A stretch of 16,913 bases of DNA from a bacterium (GCA_003646055.1 QNDZ01000014.1:1-16913); one strand, 5' to 3'; positions 1 through 7,719 are shown, counted from the first letter of the stretch. The notes: generated by a model not told the origin, from the sequence alone. Translations and numbers: made by a program.

Positions 1-669
1 AGAAATGAATGAAAAAATAAGAGGGTTTCCAATCCTTAATGCACCCTCAGGGACTTGAACCACAGTGGAGAGTTTAAGCCCGATGATTGCAGCAAATATT
101 GATAGAACAAAACCTGTTATTGGACCTGCAGCCCCAATATCCACAAGTGCCTTCCTGTCTGGTATTGGGGAACGGAGACTTATAACAGCACCGAATGTCC
201 CAATGAATGATGGAGCAGGTATGAAGTAAGGAAGGGTGGCAACAACCCCATGCCTCTTGGCAGCAAAGTAATGCCCAAGTTCATGAGAACCAAGTATCAC
301 CATAATGGTGATGGCGAAAGGAAACCCATGGATAAGATTCCCAAAATGTAATGGATTCAATCCCCTCTGAAGTGTCCCTGCAATTATGGTTGTTCCAAAG
401 GTTATAATAAGAAGCAATATGTTCAATTTTATGTTTGCCTTCTTCCCCTCTGGTTTGAATGCAAATCGCACAGAAAAAAGATCACCCTCTTTTGTGATAA
501 ATGCATAAAGCCCATTTTCTTCAGCCAGTTTAAATACCCTTTTTTTGAACACCTCATGGTCAACCACCGGATAACCTGACCATACAAAGGAGAACTCCCT
601 GTCATAGGACTCAACAATATTCATAACCTCTGAGAGTTCCCTTTCTATTATCTGATGAAGGGCTTCCAT
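1..669 (-). CDS. Site-2-protease-type M50 zinc metallopeptidase (3' end cut by window edge)
   Basis: An intramembrane metalloprotease of the site-2 protease family, resembling the EGY1/YUP8-like M50 branch; such enzymes cut membrane proteins inside the bilayer. Visible are 223 residues. A soluble N-terminal region (about residues 1-78) precedes a first membrane helix (about 80-99), then a hydrophobic helix carrying the zinc motif HELGH at 129-133, then the conserved stretch PYFIPAPSFIGTFGAVI (147-163) and GAAGPITGF (179-187), typical of this branch. The second zinc-ligand motif (usually xDG near the C terminus) would lie beyond the left edge. The ATG at 669 is chosen because AGAGGAAAGGG lies just upstream; it overlaps the preceding gene's end by 22 bases, suggesting translational coupling. 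The substrate cannot be told. Family assignment is firm; the role is inferred only from the family. Confidence 0.88.
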   Translation of the reverse strand, partial: MEALHQIIERELSEVMNIVESYDREFSFVWSGYPVVDHEVFKKRVFKLAEENGLYAFITKEGDLFSVRFAFKPEGKKANIKLNILLLIITFGTTIIAGTLQRGLNPLHFGNLIHGFPFAITIMVILGSHELGHYFAAKRHGVVATLPYFIPAPSFIGTFGAVISLRSPIPDRKALVDIGAAGPITGFVLSIFAAIIGLKLSTVVQVPEGALRIGNPLIFSFIS

Positions 670-1361
670 TCCCTTTCCTCTGTTATAAATTGTGTTACAA
701 GGGAAGATGGTATGTATTCAAAGATGTCTTCCCTGACCTCACAGAAGTTGTTCACCACTTTAAGTTCCTCTGAAACCACATAAACAGGTATCCTGAGATA
801 ATTTGCAACAATACACAGGGGCAAACTTCCCTTCCTGTTCACAAACCCATCAGGTGAGATACAATCTGCACCAATAAGAACACAATCACTCATCCTTAAT
901 CCATCAACCATATTCAGGTCTTCAAGCAGAACAGGCTCGGTTATACCCTCAACATCCTCCACCATCCTTTTGCCATCATTTAGTGGATATCCCCTCAAAA
1001 TGTAAATCCTTTCAGGTTTCAATGCCTGTATCCCTATCAAAACACTCCTGCTCCTTGAAATGGTTGTTATTGCTCTAATCTTACCAATGTTTTCCTTAAC
1101 CCTCTTACCAAGTCTCTCTGGCAGGTTCTTTATCCCTTCAATCTGTTCATCTATCCAGTTCTTAACATTGTCTTTATCAATATGAGAGAGGTAATGGGCA
1201 ATGTTCAGGAAAACAGCCATGTCAGGTCTGAGATTTTTTATCTCTGTTACAAAGTCTTCAGGATTTTCCACATGCCTTAAACCCTCAAGGAGCATGAGTG
1301 CAAGTTCAATCCCGCCCCTTTCTCTGTCTCTCCTGATTGATTTTAGAACCTTTTCAATCAC
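648..1361 (-). CDS. eIF2B alpha/beta/delta-like (IF-2B family) protein
   Basis: A 237-residue member of the IF-2B family (Pfam PF01008 type), which includes eIF2B regulatory subunits, methylthioribose-1-phosphate isomerase (MtnA) and ribose-1,5-bisphosphate isomerase. The Rossmann-like C-terminal half is clear: ITTISRSRSVL (98-108), ILRGYPLNDGKRMVEDVE (121-138), LIGADCISPDG (162-172), NRKGS (175-179) and IPVYVVSEE (191-199). It is about 100 residues shorter than MtnA. Where the isomerases carry a catalytic Cys (THCN-type motif) this protein has Ser-Arg-Ser, as eIF2B subunits do, so MtnA activity is unlikely; the GAD aspartate is kept. The start is a GTG at 1361 with GGAGAG upstream, overlapping the argS stop by 4 bases. 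Sitting between argS and an M50 protease, it gives no pathway clue. Function is open: a sugar-phosphate or nucleotide-binding protein is possible. Confidence 0.8.
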   Translation of the reverse strand: MIEKVLKSIRRDRERGGIELALMLLEGLRHVENPEDFVTEIKNLRPDMAVFLNIAHYLSHIDKDNVKNWIDEQIEGIKNLPERLGKRVKENIGKIRAITTISRSRSVLIGIQALKPERIYILRGYPLNDGKRMVEDVEGITEPVLLEDLNMVDGLRMSDCVLIGADCISPDGFVNRKGSLPLCIVANYLRIPVYVVSEELKVVNNFCEVREDIFEYIPSSLVTQFITEEREWKPFIR

Positions 1362-2929
1362 ATTCTCTCCGGCGTACTCACTCCCATAAGGTCAAGCCCT
1401 GTTTTCACAAGGTTCTTCACTGCCATGGAAAGAAAGAGCCTTGGAACAACCTTTTCCTTTTCTCCACCAACAATCCTGTATTTTTGATAAAAATTGTGGT
1501 AGAGTGAAGATAGTTCCATAAGGAATCTGGGAATCAAATGCAAATCCCTTGATTCTGCAACATCCTCAAGGAATTCAGGGAAGTGGTATATCTCCCTCAA
1601 TATCTCAATCTCCTCTCCGAGGTTAAGATTTTCAAACCCTTCAGGCGTTAAATCCCTGTAACCTTCATTCTCAGCATGGTCAAGGAGTGAGCAAATCCTT
1701 GCATGGCTGTACTGAACATAATAAACAGGGTTCTCTGTTGTTTGCTTCTTTGCAAGTTCAATGTCAAATTCAAGTGGTGAAGATGCCTTTATCATAAGCA
1801 TGAAGAACCTTACAGGGTCAACACCAACCTCATCAATCAACTCATCCATTGTAACAAACTCCCCTGCCCTCTTTGACATCTTCAGTAGTTTTCCTTGTTT
1901 CAGGAGATGTACCCACTGGATAATTATCAATTCTACACTATCTCCTGGATAACCCAGGTCTGTGAGTGCCCTTTTCAGGTCTGGAACATGTGCAATGTGG
2001 TCAGGCCCAAGAAGGTCAATCACAAGGTCAAATCCCCTTTCAAACTTGTATGTATGATACGCAATGTCAGGAACAATGTAAGTAAATTCACCATCAGACT
2101 TTACCAGAACCCTATCCCTCTCCCCCCTGTACCACAGGGCTTTATCTTTCTCAAAGGTTTTACCCGCCTTCTTCAGCCCATCAATAACCCTTTGAATTCT
2201 TCCACTTTCCCTTATCCACTTTTCACTCACAAACCTGTCAAATTCAACCCTGAACCTTTTAAGGGTTTCCTTCTGCATATTAAGGATATAATCCACAGAA
2301 AAACTTTTTAATTCATCAAATTCTTTTATATCCGTTTCAACTGCTGACCTTGCAATATCCCTTATATACGCTCCGTGATAACCATCTTCAGGGATTGAAT
2401 ACTCCTCCCCTTCAATCTCCTTTATCCTTGCATCAACAGAAAGGGCAAGGTTATCAATCTGTTTCCCTGCATCATTCACATAGTACTCACTCTCTGCTGT
2501 GTATCCCTTATAACGGAGCAACCTGACAAGTGTATCACCAAATGCTGCTGCCCTTGCACTTGCCAGGTGTAGAGGACCCGTTGGATTTGCACTCACAAAC
2601 TCAACATTTATTTTAATCCCCTTACCCTCACCCTTGCCATATCCTTCCTCTATTGCCTTCAAAAGGTTATTCTGAAGAACTCCTTTAGAAATACGGAAGT
2701 TGATAAACCCCCTGACAGGTGTAACCTCAAGCCCTTCTATCCTTATCTTTTTTGCAATCTCCTCTCCTATTTCAACAGGGTTCCTTTTCAGGGATTTAGC
2801 CAGTAGGAATGGAAGGTTTGTTGTATAATCTCCAAATTCCCTGTCTTCAGGTCTTGTAACCTTGAAATCAACGGATTCACCATAGTCTTTCAAAATACCT
2901 TCAAGAACTTCTTTAATCCTCTGCCTCAT
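1358..2929 (-). CDS. argS: Arginyl-tRNA synthetase
   Basis: Class I aminoacyl-tRNA synthetase charging tRNA-Arg in the cytoplasm. From the chosen ATG at 2929 it has 523 residues, slightly short for the family. In order: an N-terminal additional domain (about 1-85, with DYTTNLPFLLAK), the signature FVSANPTGPLHLASARAAAFGD (111-132), EYYVNDAGKQID (148-159), the LLGPDHIAHVPDLK region (306-319), the KMSKR loop (350-354), VQYSHAR (405-411) and a helical DALR anticodon domain ending in the typical GVSTPERM. The HIGH motif is HLAS: its second His is Ser. An upstream in-frame ATG at 3064 was not used because its extra 45 residues lie antiparallel in meaning to, and fully inside, the overlapping rsfS frame and look like nothing in ArgS. 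The start overlaps the end of rsfS by 17 bases, with GGGGGATGGAGG as ribosome site. Confidence 0.95.
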   Translation of the reverse strand: MRQRIKEVLEGILKDYGESVDFKVTRPEDREFGDYTTNLPFLLAKSLKRNPVEIGEEIAKKIRIEGLEVTPVRGFINFRISKGVLQNNLLKAIEEGYGKGEGKGIKINVEFVSANPTGPLHLASARAAAFGDTLVRLLRYKGYTAESEYYVNDAGKQIDNLALSVDARIKEIEGEEYSIPEDGYHGAYIRDIARSAVETDIKEFDELKSFSVDYILNMQKETLKRFRVEFDRFVSEKWIRESGRIQRVIDGLKKAGKTFEKDKALWYRGERDRVLVKSDGEFTYIVPDIAYHTYKFERGFDLVIDLLGPDHIAHVPDLKRALTDLGYPGDSVELIIIQWVHLLKQGKLLKMSKRAGEFVTMDELIDEVGVDPVRFFMLMIKASSPLEFDIELAKKQTTENPVYYVQYSHARICSLLDHAENEGYRDLTPEGFENLNLGEEIEILREIYHFPEFLEDVAESRDLHLIPRFLMELSSLYHNFYQKYRIVGGEKEKVVPRLFLSMAVKNLVKTGLDLMGVSTPERM

Positions 2930-3281
2930 CCTCCATCCCCCAGGTTGGTGCATCACCCCATAGTCTCTCAAGTGAATAAAATGCCCTCTCCTCTGGAAGG
3001 AAGATGTGCACCACAAAATCAAGATAGTCCATGAGTATCCAGTGTGCCCTTTCCCTTCCCTCAATGTGATGCGGTCTCAACCCCTTTTCCTCAAGGAACT
3101 CCTCAAGGTTATCACATAGTGCCTTTGAGTGAATATCAGATTCAGCCGTACAGATAATGAAGAAGTCGGCAATATCGGTGACCTTCCTCAGGTCTATCCC
3201 GATTATGTTGTGTGCCTTCTTCTCATAAAGAAAACCCATTATTGTGTTAATGGTTCTCTTTGTGATTTTCTTATAGGACAA
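2913..3281 (-). CDS. rsfS: Ribosome silencing factor RsfS (Iojap/YbeB family)
   Basis: A 122-residue RsfS protein, which binds ribosomal protein uL14 on the large subunit and blocks subunit joining when nutrients are scarce. Family landmarks are IDLRKVTDIADFFIICTA (about 29-46), the region HHIEGRERAHWILMDYLDFVVHIF (71-94) matching the usual EG....W.L.D...V.VH.F pattern, and YSLERLWGDAP near the C terminus. Length is typical. The start codon is TTG at 3281, supported by a strong AGGAGG five bases before it; the site lies inside the last codons of the upstream LytR_C gene, with an 11-base overlap. The short acidic tail EDEAED overlaps the argS start. Gene order with a LytR_C protein is common around rsfS in other bacteria. 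Confidence 0.94.
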   Translation of the reverse strand: MSYKKITKRTINTIMGFLYEKKAHNIIGIDLRKVTDIADFFIICTAESDIHSKALCDNLEEFLEEKGLRPHHIEGRERAHWILMDYLDFVVHIFLPEERAFYSLERLWGDAPTWGMEDEAED

Positions 3282-3690
3282 ATTCCCTCCTGTTTAATTT
3301 TTTTATTCGCTTATAGTCCTTGCCAATTATTACACTCACCTGTGCAATCCCTGTTGTGTCTATACTCACAATAATCTGCTTTATACCGAGTGCCCTGGCA
3401 ACAACCTTTGCATGTTTTCTGTCTTTTGAGTATCTCTCCACCACAACGCTCTCATTTCTCAGGGTGGTAGCATTACCATAATAAACAACATCAAAGCCCA
3501 TGTCTCTCAAAACCTCTGTTGTTCTCCTTGCAAGTTTACTAACACCACATGCATTGAGTACCTCAACACGGATGGGTTCAGATGGTCCCTTCCTGACTAT
3601 TTTGTAAAAGAGTGAAGATAAGAAAGCAACAAGTAGGAGGAGAAGAATTATTGAAAGAGGAGAACCCTTCCTGTTCTTCTTCCTACCCAT
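3271..3690 (-). CDS. Membrane-anchored LytR C-terminal-domain protein
   Basis: A 139-residue protein with a basic cytoplasmic N terminus (MGRKKNRKG), one membrane helix (about residues 11-28) and an external LytR_C domain (Pfam PF13399 type, about 40-125). The characteristic start of that domain is visible: RVEVLNACGVSKLARR (41-56), then LRDMGFDVVYYGNA (61-74). In most LytR-CpsA-Psr proteins this domain follows the catalytic LCP phosphotransferase domain; here the LCP domain is absent, so the protein cannot by itself ligate glycopolymers to the wall and is probably a binding or scaffolding protein. The ATG at 3690 overlaps the glmU stop by 8 bases, with AAAGGG upstream. Domain identity is confident; the partner is unknown. 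Confidence 0.85.
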   Translation of the reverse strand: MGRKKNRKGSPLSIILLLLLVAFLSSLFYKIVRKGPSEPIRVEVLNACGVSKLARRTTEVLRDMGFDVVYYGNATTLRNESVVVERYSKDRKHAKVVARALGIKQIIVSIDTTGIAQVSVIIGKDYKRIKKLNRREFVL

Positions 3691-4630
3691 TTATCCCTTT
3701 TCCTGCCTTAACCCTTTCCCCATCCTTCACCATAGCATCATAAAGATAACAGAAAGGTTCAATGGTGCAACCTCTACCTATCCTTGTATTACCACCTATG
3801 TAGCAGAAGGGATAAATCTCTGTGTCCTCACCAATTGAAACACCTGTCTCAATATAAATTGTATCAGGCATATGGAATGTTACCCCATTCTCCTGGAAGT
3901 GTTTTATAATCCGCTTTCTCAAAACATCCTCAACAATTGAAAGTTCTTCCCTTGTGTTTATTCCAGAAACCTCAAATGGGTCATCAGCAGGCACACCGCC
4001 AACCTTTCCTCCCATTTTCCTTATCTTTTGAATTACATCGGTCAGATAATACTCTCCCTGTGCATTTTTATTATCAATCATTGTGAGGCCTTTTCTCAAG
4101 TATTCACTGTGGAAAACATAGATACCACTGTTAACCTCTTTAATCTGCAACTCCTCATCAGTTGCATCCCTTGCCTCAACAATACGCATAACCTCATCCC
4201 CTTCGCGAACAATCCTTCCATAGGCACCTGGTTCAGGTGGATAGAATGTGAGTATGGTGCTTTTGTATCCTCCATTCCTGTGATGCTGTATAAGTTTATT
4301 CAATGTATCCTCAGTGAGGAGTGGAACATCCCCTGAAAGGACTATAATCTCTCCCTCAAACCCCTCAATCACTCCAAGTGCCTTCATAACAGCATCACCT
4401 GTTCCCATGGGAACTTCCTGATATGCATACCTTATACCAGAAAACATACCATTTATTTCCATACCTTTCTTTCCATAAACAACAACAATCTCATCTGGAT
4501 TGAGGGATTTTGCTCTTTCCACAACATAAAAGAGAACAGGTTTCCCCAGAAGGTTGTGGAGAACCTTAACCCTCTCCGACTTCATCCTCTTTCCTATTCC
4601 ACCTGCCATTATAATCACACCAAGTGCCAT
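3683..4630 (-). CDS. glmU: GlmU-like UDP-GlcNAc pyrophosphorylase with truncated acetyltransferase region
   Basis: Uridylyltransferase forming UDP-GlcNAc from GlcNAc-1-phosphate and UTP for peptidoglycan and lipid A precursors. The nucleotidyltransferase domain (1-235) is complete: IIMAGGIGKRMKSERVKVLH (6-25), PMGTGDAV (74-81), LSGDVPL (98-104), AYGRI (136-140), IVEARDATDEE (150-160), EVNSGIYVF (165-173), GEYYLTDVI (192-200) and GIN (223-225). The left-handed beta-helix is cut to about 55 residues (257-312), a few hexapeptide turns, while full GlmU runs to about 450 residues with the glucosamine-1-phosphate acetyltransferase site further on. The stop is followed at once by an in-register overlap with the LytR_C gene, so this looks like a real short protein and not a sequencing frameshift. 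Acetylation of GlcN-1-P would need another enzyme. The ATG at 4630 has no good Shine-Dalgarno sequence; see the promoter entry. Confidence 0.87.
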   Translation of the reverse strand: MALGVIIMAGGIGKRMKSERVKVLHNLLGKPVLFYVVERAKSLNPDEIVVVYGKKGMEINGMFSGIRYAYQEVPMGTGDAVMKALGVIEGFEGEIIVLSGDVPLLTEDTLNKLIQHHRNGGYKSTILTFYPPEPGAYGRIVREGDEVMRIVEARDATDEELQIKEVNSGIYVFHSEYLRKGLTMIDNKNAQGEYYLTDVIQKIRKMGGKVGGVPADDPFEVSGINTREELSIVEDVLRKRIIKHFQENGVTFHMPDTIYIETGVSIGEDTEIYPFCYIGGNTRIGRGCTIEPFCYLYDAMVKDGERVKAGKGING

Positions 4631-4636
4631 ATTCCT

Positions 4637-4664
4637 ATAATACAGTTAAACAAAAAAGGTTCAA
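4637..4664 (-). promoter_or_regulatory. Possible promoter of the glmU-rsfS-argS block
   Basis: Read on the minus strand: TTGAAC at 4664-4659, a 16-base spacer, then TATTAT at 4642-4637. Only six bases separate this -10 from the glmU ATG at 4630, so transcription would begin about at the start codon itself and give a leaderless mRNA. It sits in the only real gap of the minus-strand chain. Seen: the two hexamers and their spacing. Inferred: activity. Confidence 0.45.
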
Positions 4665-4673
4665 GGGAAAAGA

Positions 4674-6155
4674 TTAAAAACTGAATCTGTGTGAGGTCTG
4701 GAACTGAACAGAAGAGTTCCCGCCTGTATAAAAAATACCCAGGTTCCATGGAGTTTCAAATGTCTTACCTGAAACCCTTATCCTGAAACCCAATCCATCA
4801 GAGTATATGGCCTCTGGATAGAGGTTAATCCCATAAATTATGAATTGTGAATTGATAGAATACATAGGAATCTGGTTTAAGGAAAAATCCATTTTCAATC
4901 CAGGCCTGAAAGGGAGATTTGACACAAGGTTTAATTCACACCTCCTGTATAAATCAGAAACCATGATATATCCCTGAGGGGTCACAAAGGGAATGTTAAG
5001 ATAATAGTTGAGGATATGGGTGGAAGAAGAAGAGATGAATGAATACCATAATCTGTTCCCCATTCCTGTCAATCCCACCTTCCCCAGAAAATAGAGATTA
5101 CTTCCCGTGTTTGTGAAACCTAAATGGGTGAATAAATGGAATTTATCAATGTTTACCCTCTCTGTGTACCTCAACATCCACAAATTCTGAATCACATCAG
5201 GGCAGGCCCTGTTATAAAAGGAATTACCATTGATTCTGAATGTAATATACCTCTGTGAGGACCTCACTTCAATACCAAGGAATGATGATTCAATGGTGGG
5301 TATCATGGGAATTGTGGTTGTATTCAGGTGGAACAGCCATCCTGGAATATGTGGCATCCCTTCATCAGGTATTCTGTACATATCCCTTGTGTATACACTT
5401 ATGCCTGTTGCAAAATCTACACTGTGTCCCAGTATATTGAATCTGCTTTCAAGACCAGCAACCCAGTTATCAAAAGGTTCAAGTGTATCAAGAGATTGGG
5501 TTCTTACACCTATAAACCTGAGGGATGAAGCACCGAGAGAAAAACCGAATACCTCCCTCTCCTTTAAAAAGGGAATTTTTCCCCAGAAAACACCTGTGTT
5601 TTCACCTGACCCAACACCAATCCCATAAATCTGCCTGTCTCTCAGAAAAGGGCTATTGCCAAGGGGGAAGAAAAGGCCTGCACGTAACATCATCAGTGAC
5701 TTACCCGCATAAACATAGAATGGTACATAAAAACCTGATGTATCCCTGTTCCATGAAAATTGGGGAGCAAGAAGAAATCCGTAATTCTCCCCATAACCTG
5801 ACAGGTTTATATATGAAGAAAAAGAAGGGGATGCAACACTTGAGTACCTGTAAAAAACACCTACACTCAAAGATAAAAACCCTTCCCTCTTTCCCCCCTT
5901 CATAACAAAATTCACAGATGTGGTTTCCTCCCCTGAAACAATCATCAATGTGTGGTAACCTGGATGCAGTGGTGTGGAAGGAAAAAATACCAGTGTATAA
6001 TCCCCCTTCCTGAACTCTCCACTCACTGGATAGGTATCAAGGAAAATTCCTGGAAGTACAGTGTCCTGATACTCTGACAGCACTATGAAGAAATCCTCTA
6101 TATCCTCATTATCCTCAGGATAAACAACTGTTAATGAGAGAAGGATATATATCAT
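4674..6155 (-). CDS. Probable outer-membrane beta-barrel protein, unrecognised family
   Basis: A 493-residue protein not recognised as a named family. A short hydrophobic N terminus (MIYILLSLTVVYP) could be an export signal. A small extracytoplasmic domain follows (about 20-90, a PEGA/Ig-like stretch with FRKGDYTLVFFPSTPLHPGYHTLMIV). From about residue 95 to the end the sequence alternates polar and hydrophobic/aromatic residues in strands of about ten, rich in Tyr, Phe, Gly and Asn (for example LSLSVGVFYRYSS, LMMLRAGLFFPLG, FHLFTHLGFTNTG), and ends in Phe (SHRFSF), the usual BamA recognition end of outer-membrane barrels. The ATG at 6155 overlaps the FecR gene stop by four bases (ATGA) with AGAGG upstream, and a stop codon lies directly before it in frame. 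Operon position with a FecR protein and a secreted protein suggests a joint envelope function. Barrel call: moderate confidence. Confidence 0.72.
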   Translation of the reverse strand: MIYILLSLTVVYPEDNEDIEDFFIVLSEYQDTVLPGIFLDTYPVSGEFRKGDYTLVFFPSTPLHPGYHTLMIVSGEETTSVNFVMKGGKREGFLSLSVGVFYRYSSVASPSFSSYINLSGYGENYGFLLAPQFSWNRDTSGFYVPFYVYAGKSLMMLRAGLFFPLGNSPFLRDRQIYGIGVGSGENTGVFWGKIPFLKEREVFGFSLGASSLRFIGVRTQSLDTLEPFDNWVAGLESRFNILGHSVDFATGISVYTRDMYRIPDEGMPHIPGWLFHLNTTTIPMIPTIESSFLGIEVRSSQRYITFRINGNSFYNRACPDVIQNLWMLRYTERVNIDKFHLFTHLGFTNTGSNLYFLGKVGLTGMGNRLWYSFISSSSTHILNYYLNIPFVTPQGYIMVSDLYRRCELNLVSNLPFRPGLKMDFSLNQIPMYSINSQFIIYGINLYPEAIYSDGLGFRIRVSGKTFETPWNLGIFYTGGNSSVQFQTSHRFSF

Positions 6156-6742
6156 TCAACCTCTATCTCAAGAATTTTTATGTTTCCTTTCCCGTCCTCA
6201 AACTCAATCTGGATTTTCTTCGGGGTTTCTGTTTTCTCAGGTGGATTATCATCAATGCATATACCACCCTCTCCAGGGTTAATATCAATTTCACCCGACC
6301 CATTTTTCAGTTTTACTGAGCCAGAGGTTACAAATACCCTTGTTGTATCACCCGACTGGGTTACTGAGAATTTGGTGCCCTTAACTGCTGCAACAGCATT
6401 GGGGGTCTCCACCTCAAAGGACTTACCTTTAATAATAGAAATAATCTCTCCAAAGAAGAGTTTAACCCGTCTCAATCTACCTGTTTTTCTGGATCTGGTA
6501 TCTATAGGTATTGAAATTGAGGAATTGGATTTCACCTCAATGATTATGCCCTTCTCAAGATACTTTATAAGTGCATATCCATCCTCACCTGTCCTTACCT
6601 CGTCCCCTTCCTTCAGAATCATTCCCCTGGTGAGATTCATTTCCTCTGTTGCCCTTATAACCTTCACATCCCCCTTTGCTTTAATGGACACGGCCATTTC
6701 TCTCAAATCTGAGAAAAGCAGTAAAACGGTTAAAAACATCAT
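6152..6742 (-). CDS. Secreted FecR-domain protein
   Basis: A 196-residue periplasmic protein with a FecR domain (Pfam PF04773 type). The N terminus MMFLTVLLLFSDLREMA looks like a short signal peptide. The domain is clear: RGMILKEGDEVRTGEDGYALIKYLEKG (about 39-65), then after a basic linker GEIISIIKG and ETPNAVAAVKGTKFSV (112-127), then VTSGSVKL and NPGEGG. The acidic, Lys-rich tail (EKTETPKKIQIEFEDGKG) is probably unstructured or a final strand. There is no anti-sigma N-terminal domain and no inner-membrane helix after the signal, so it is not a classical FecR sigma regulator but the free periplasmic type. Three starts are possible (GTG 6748, ATG 6742, ATG 6739); ATG 6742 is chosen because it gives a four-base ATGA overlap with the upstream stop and has GAGGTGG at suitable distance. 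Confidence 0.85.
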   Translation of the reverse strand: MMFLTVLLLFSDLREMAVSIKAKGDVKVIRATEEMNLTRGMILKEGDEVRTGEDGYALIKYLEKGIIIEVKSNSSISIPIDTRSRKTGRLRRVKLFFGEIISIIKGKSFEVETPNAVAAVKGTKFSVTQSGDTTRVFVTSGSVKLKNGSGEIDINPGEGGICIDDNPPEKTETPKKIQIEFEDGKGNIKILEIEVE

Positions 6743-7719
6743 TTCCACCTCACCCGCTTAATCTCTTTACTCCCTGCCATAATCTGCCTGAACTCTTCAA
6801 TGGTGATTATTCTCCCATTCAAAAATATTGTCCCTGTGGGAGAAAATCCTCCTTTTTCTATCTCAACCAGTCTTGGATTATCCTCTCCAAGTTTTTCCTT
6901 CAGTATCTCTATTATCTCCTGGATTTTTTCAGGTCCCACCATAAAACACATTGGTGTTGAGCTGAGTTTCTCAACACCAGAGGAGGTACTTCTGAATCCC
7001 ACAACCTGCCACACATACTCTCCCTTCTCAAGTGGAGGATAATCATGTGGAAACTGGAAGGAATTACCAGTGAGCCCGCTTTTCTTCAAAACAGGGTAAA
7101 GTTGGAGATTCTGGAGTGGAGAGACTTCCCTGTTCAGGATGAGCCCTATATTCAGTGTGAATGAATCACAATCCCCCAACCATAGAAAAAGAGGTCTCTC
7201 AATCACAACAGGGGGTGATTCTCCACAGGGAACCCCTGGTGAAAGGGCTTCAACCTCACTACCTCCTATAATTGAGAATTCAAAAACCACGCTGGTATCT
7301 ATCAAACCATCTGGCATTTTTATAAATTGGATCTCAAAAAGGTAATCCCCTGGGAGCAGAACACCGCTGGCGAGGAAACTTCCGATCACCTGTTCATTCT
7401 CTGTATGAAGATTGTGTTCCACAATATAGAATCTGCTTGAGGGGTCTCCCAGGTCCTTGCTTGTTAACTGGAATGTTTCACCAGTGTTGAGTGTAAAAAT
7501 CCCTGACCTCCCCTCAATAAGGATATTTTCATCATAAAAAAGGAGATATCTCACCTGGTATTGAGAGGTTGTATTCTCCTGCCCACTAATCTGGAAGAGT
7601 ATATTTCCCCTGTAAAATCCCTCAGGCTCAAGGTCAGAGATGTATATCTTCTCGGGGAAGAATCCCTGTGCATTATTTATTGTTAACCCCAGTATATAAA
7701 ACAAAAGAACAGTAACCAT
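6739..7719 (-). CDS. Secreted Ig/FN3-like protein, unrecognised family
   Basis: A 326-residue protein not recognised by name. The ATG at 7719 is chosen over an upstream in-frame ATG at 7869 because AGGAGG lies six bases before it, it gives a clean signal peptide (MVTVLLFYILGLTINNAQG), and a near-consensus promoter lies between the two. The mature part is beta-rich: a first sandwich-like domain (about 20-165, with ISDLEPEGFYRGNILFQI and LLPGDYLFEIQFIK) and a second (about 180-275) with the FN3-like pattern RPLFLW ... SFTLNI ... GEYVWQVVGF ... MCFMVG. A helical segment (EKIQEIIEILKEKLG) and a short C-terminal domain naming a predicted strand-turn (FSPTGTIFLNGRIITIEEFRQIM) follow. It heads the operon with the FecR and barrel genes and overlaps the FecR start. 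Extracytoplasmic location is well supported; function is unknown. Confidence 0.75.
   Translation of the reverse strand: MVTVLLFYILGLTINNAQGFFPEKIYISDLEPEGFYRGNILFQISGQENTTSQYQVRYLLFYDENILIEGRSGIFTLNTGETFQLTSKDLGDPSSRFYIVEHNLHTENEQVIGSFLASGVLLPGDYLFEIQFIKMPDGLIDTSVVFEFSIIGGSEVEALSPGVPCGESPPVVIERPLFLWLGDCDSFTLNIGLILNREVSPLQNLQLYPVLKKSGLTGNSFQFPHDYPPLEKGEYVWQVVGFRSTSSGVEKLSSTPMCFMVGPEKIQEIIEILKEKLGEDNPRLVEIEKGGFSPTGTIFLNGRIITIEEFRQIMAGSKEIKRVRWK

Noticed and set aside
429..617. A 62-codon minus-strand open frame inside the M50 gene.
   Set aside because: The M50 frame in the same place carries HELGH and family motifs; this is another frame of the same strand.
2930..3064. N-terminal extension of argS to an upstream in-frame ATG (45 extra residues).
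   Set aside because: It lies entirely within rsfS, reads as low-sense sequence (for example HPGGW-like stretches from the other frame), and the ATG at 2929 gives a normal ArgS N terminus with a ribosome site.
6180..6761. A 193-codon open frame on the plus strand.
   Set aside because: It is antisense to the FecR gene, which has clear motifs; its translation is Ser/Pro/Ile-rich as expected from the complement.
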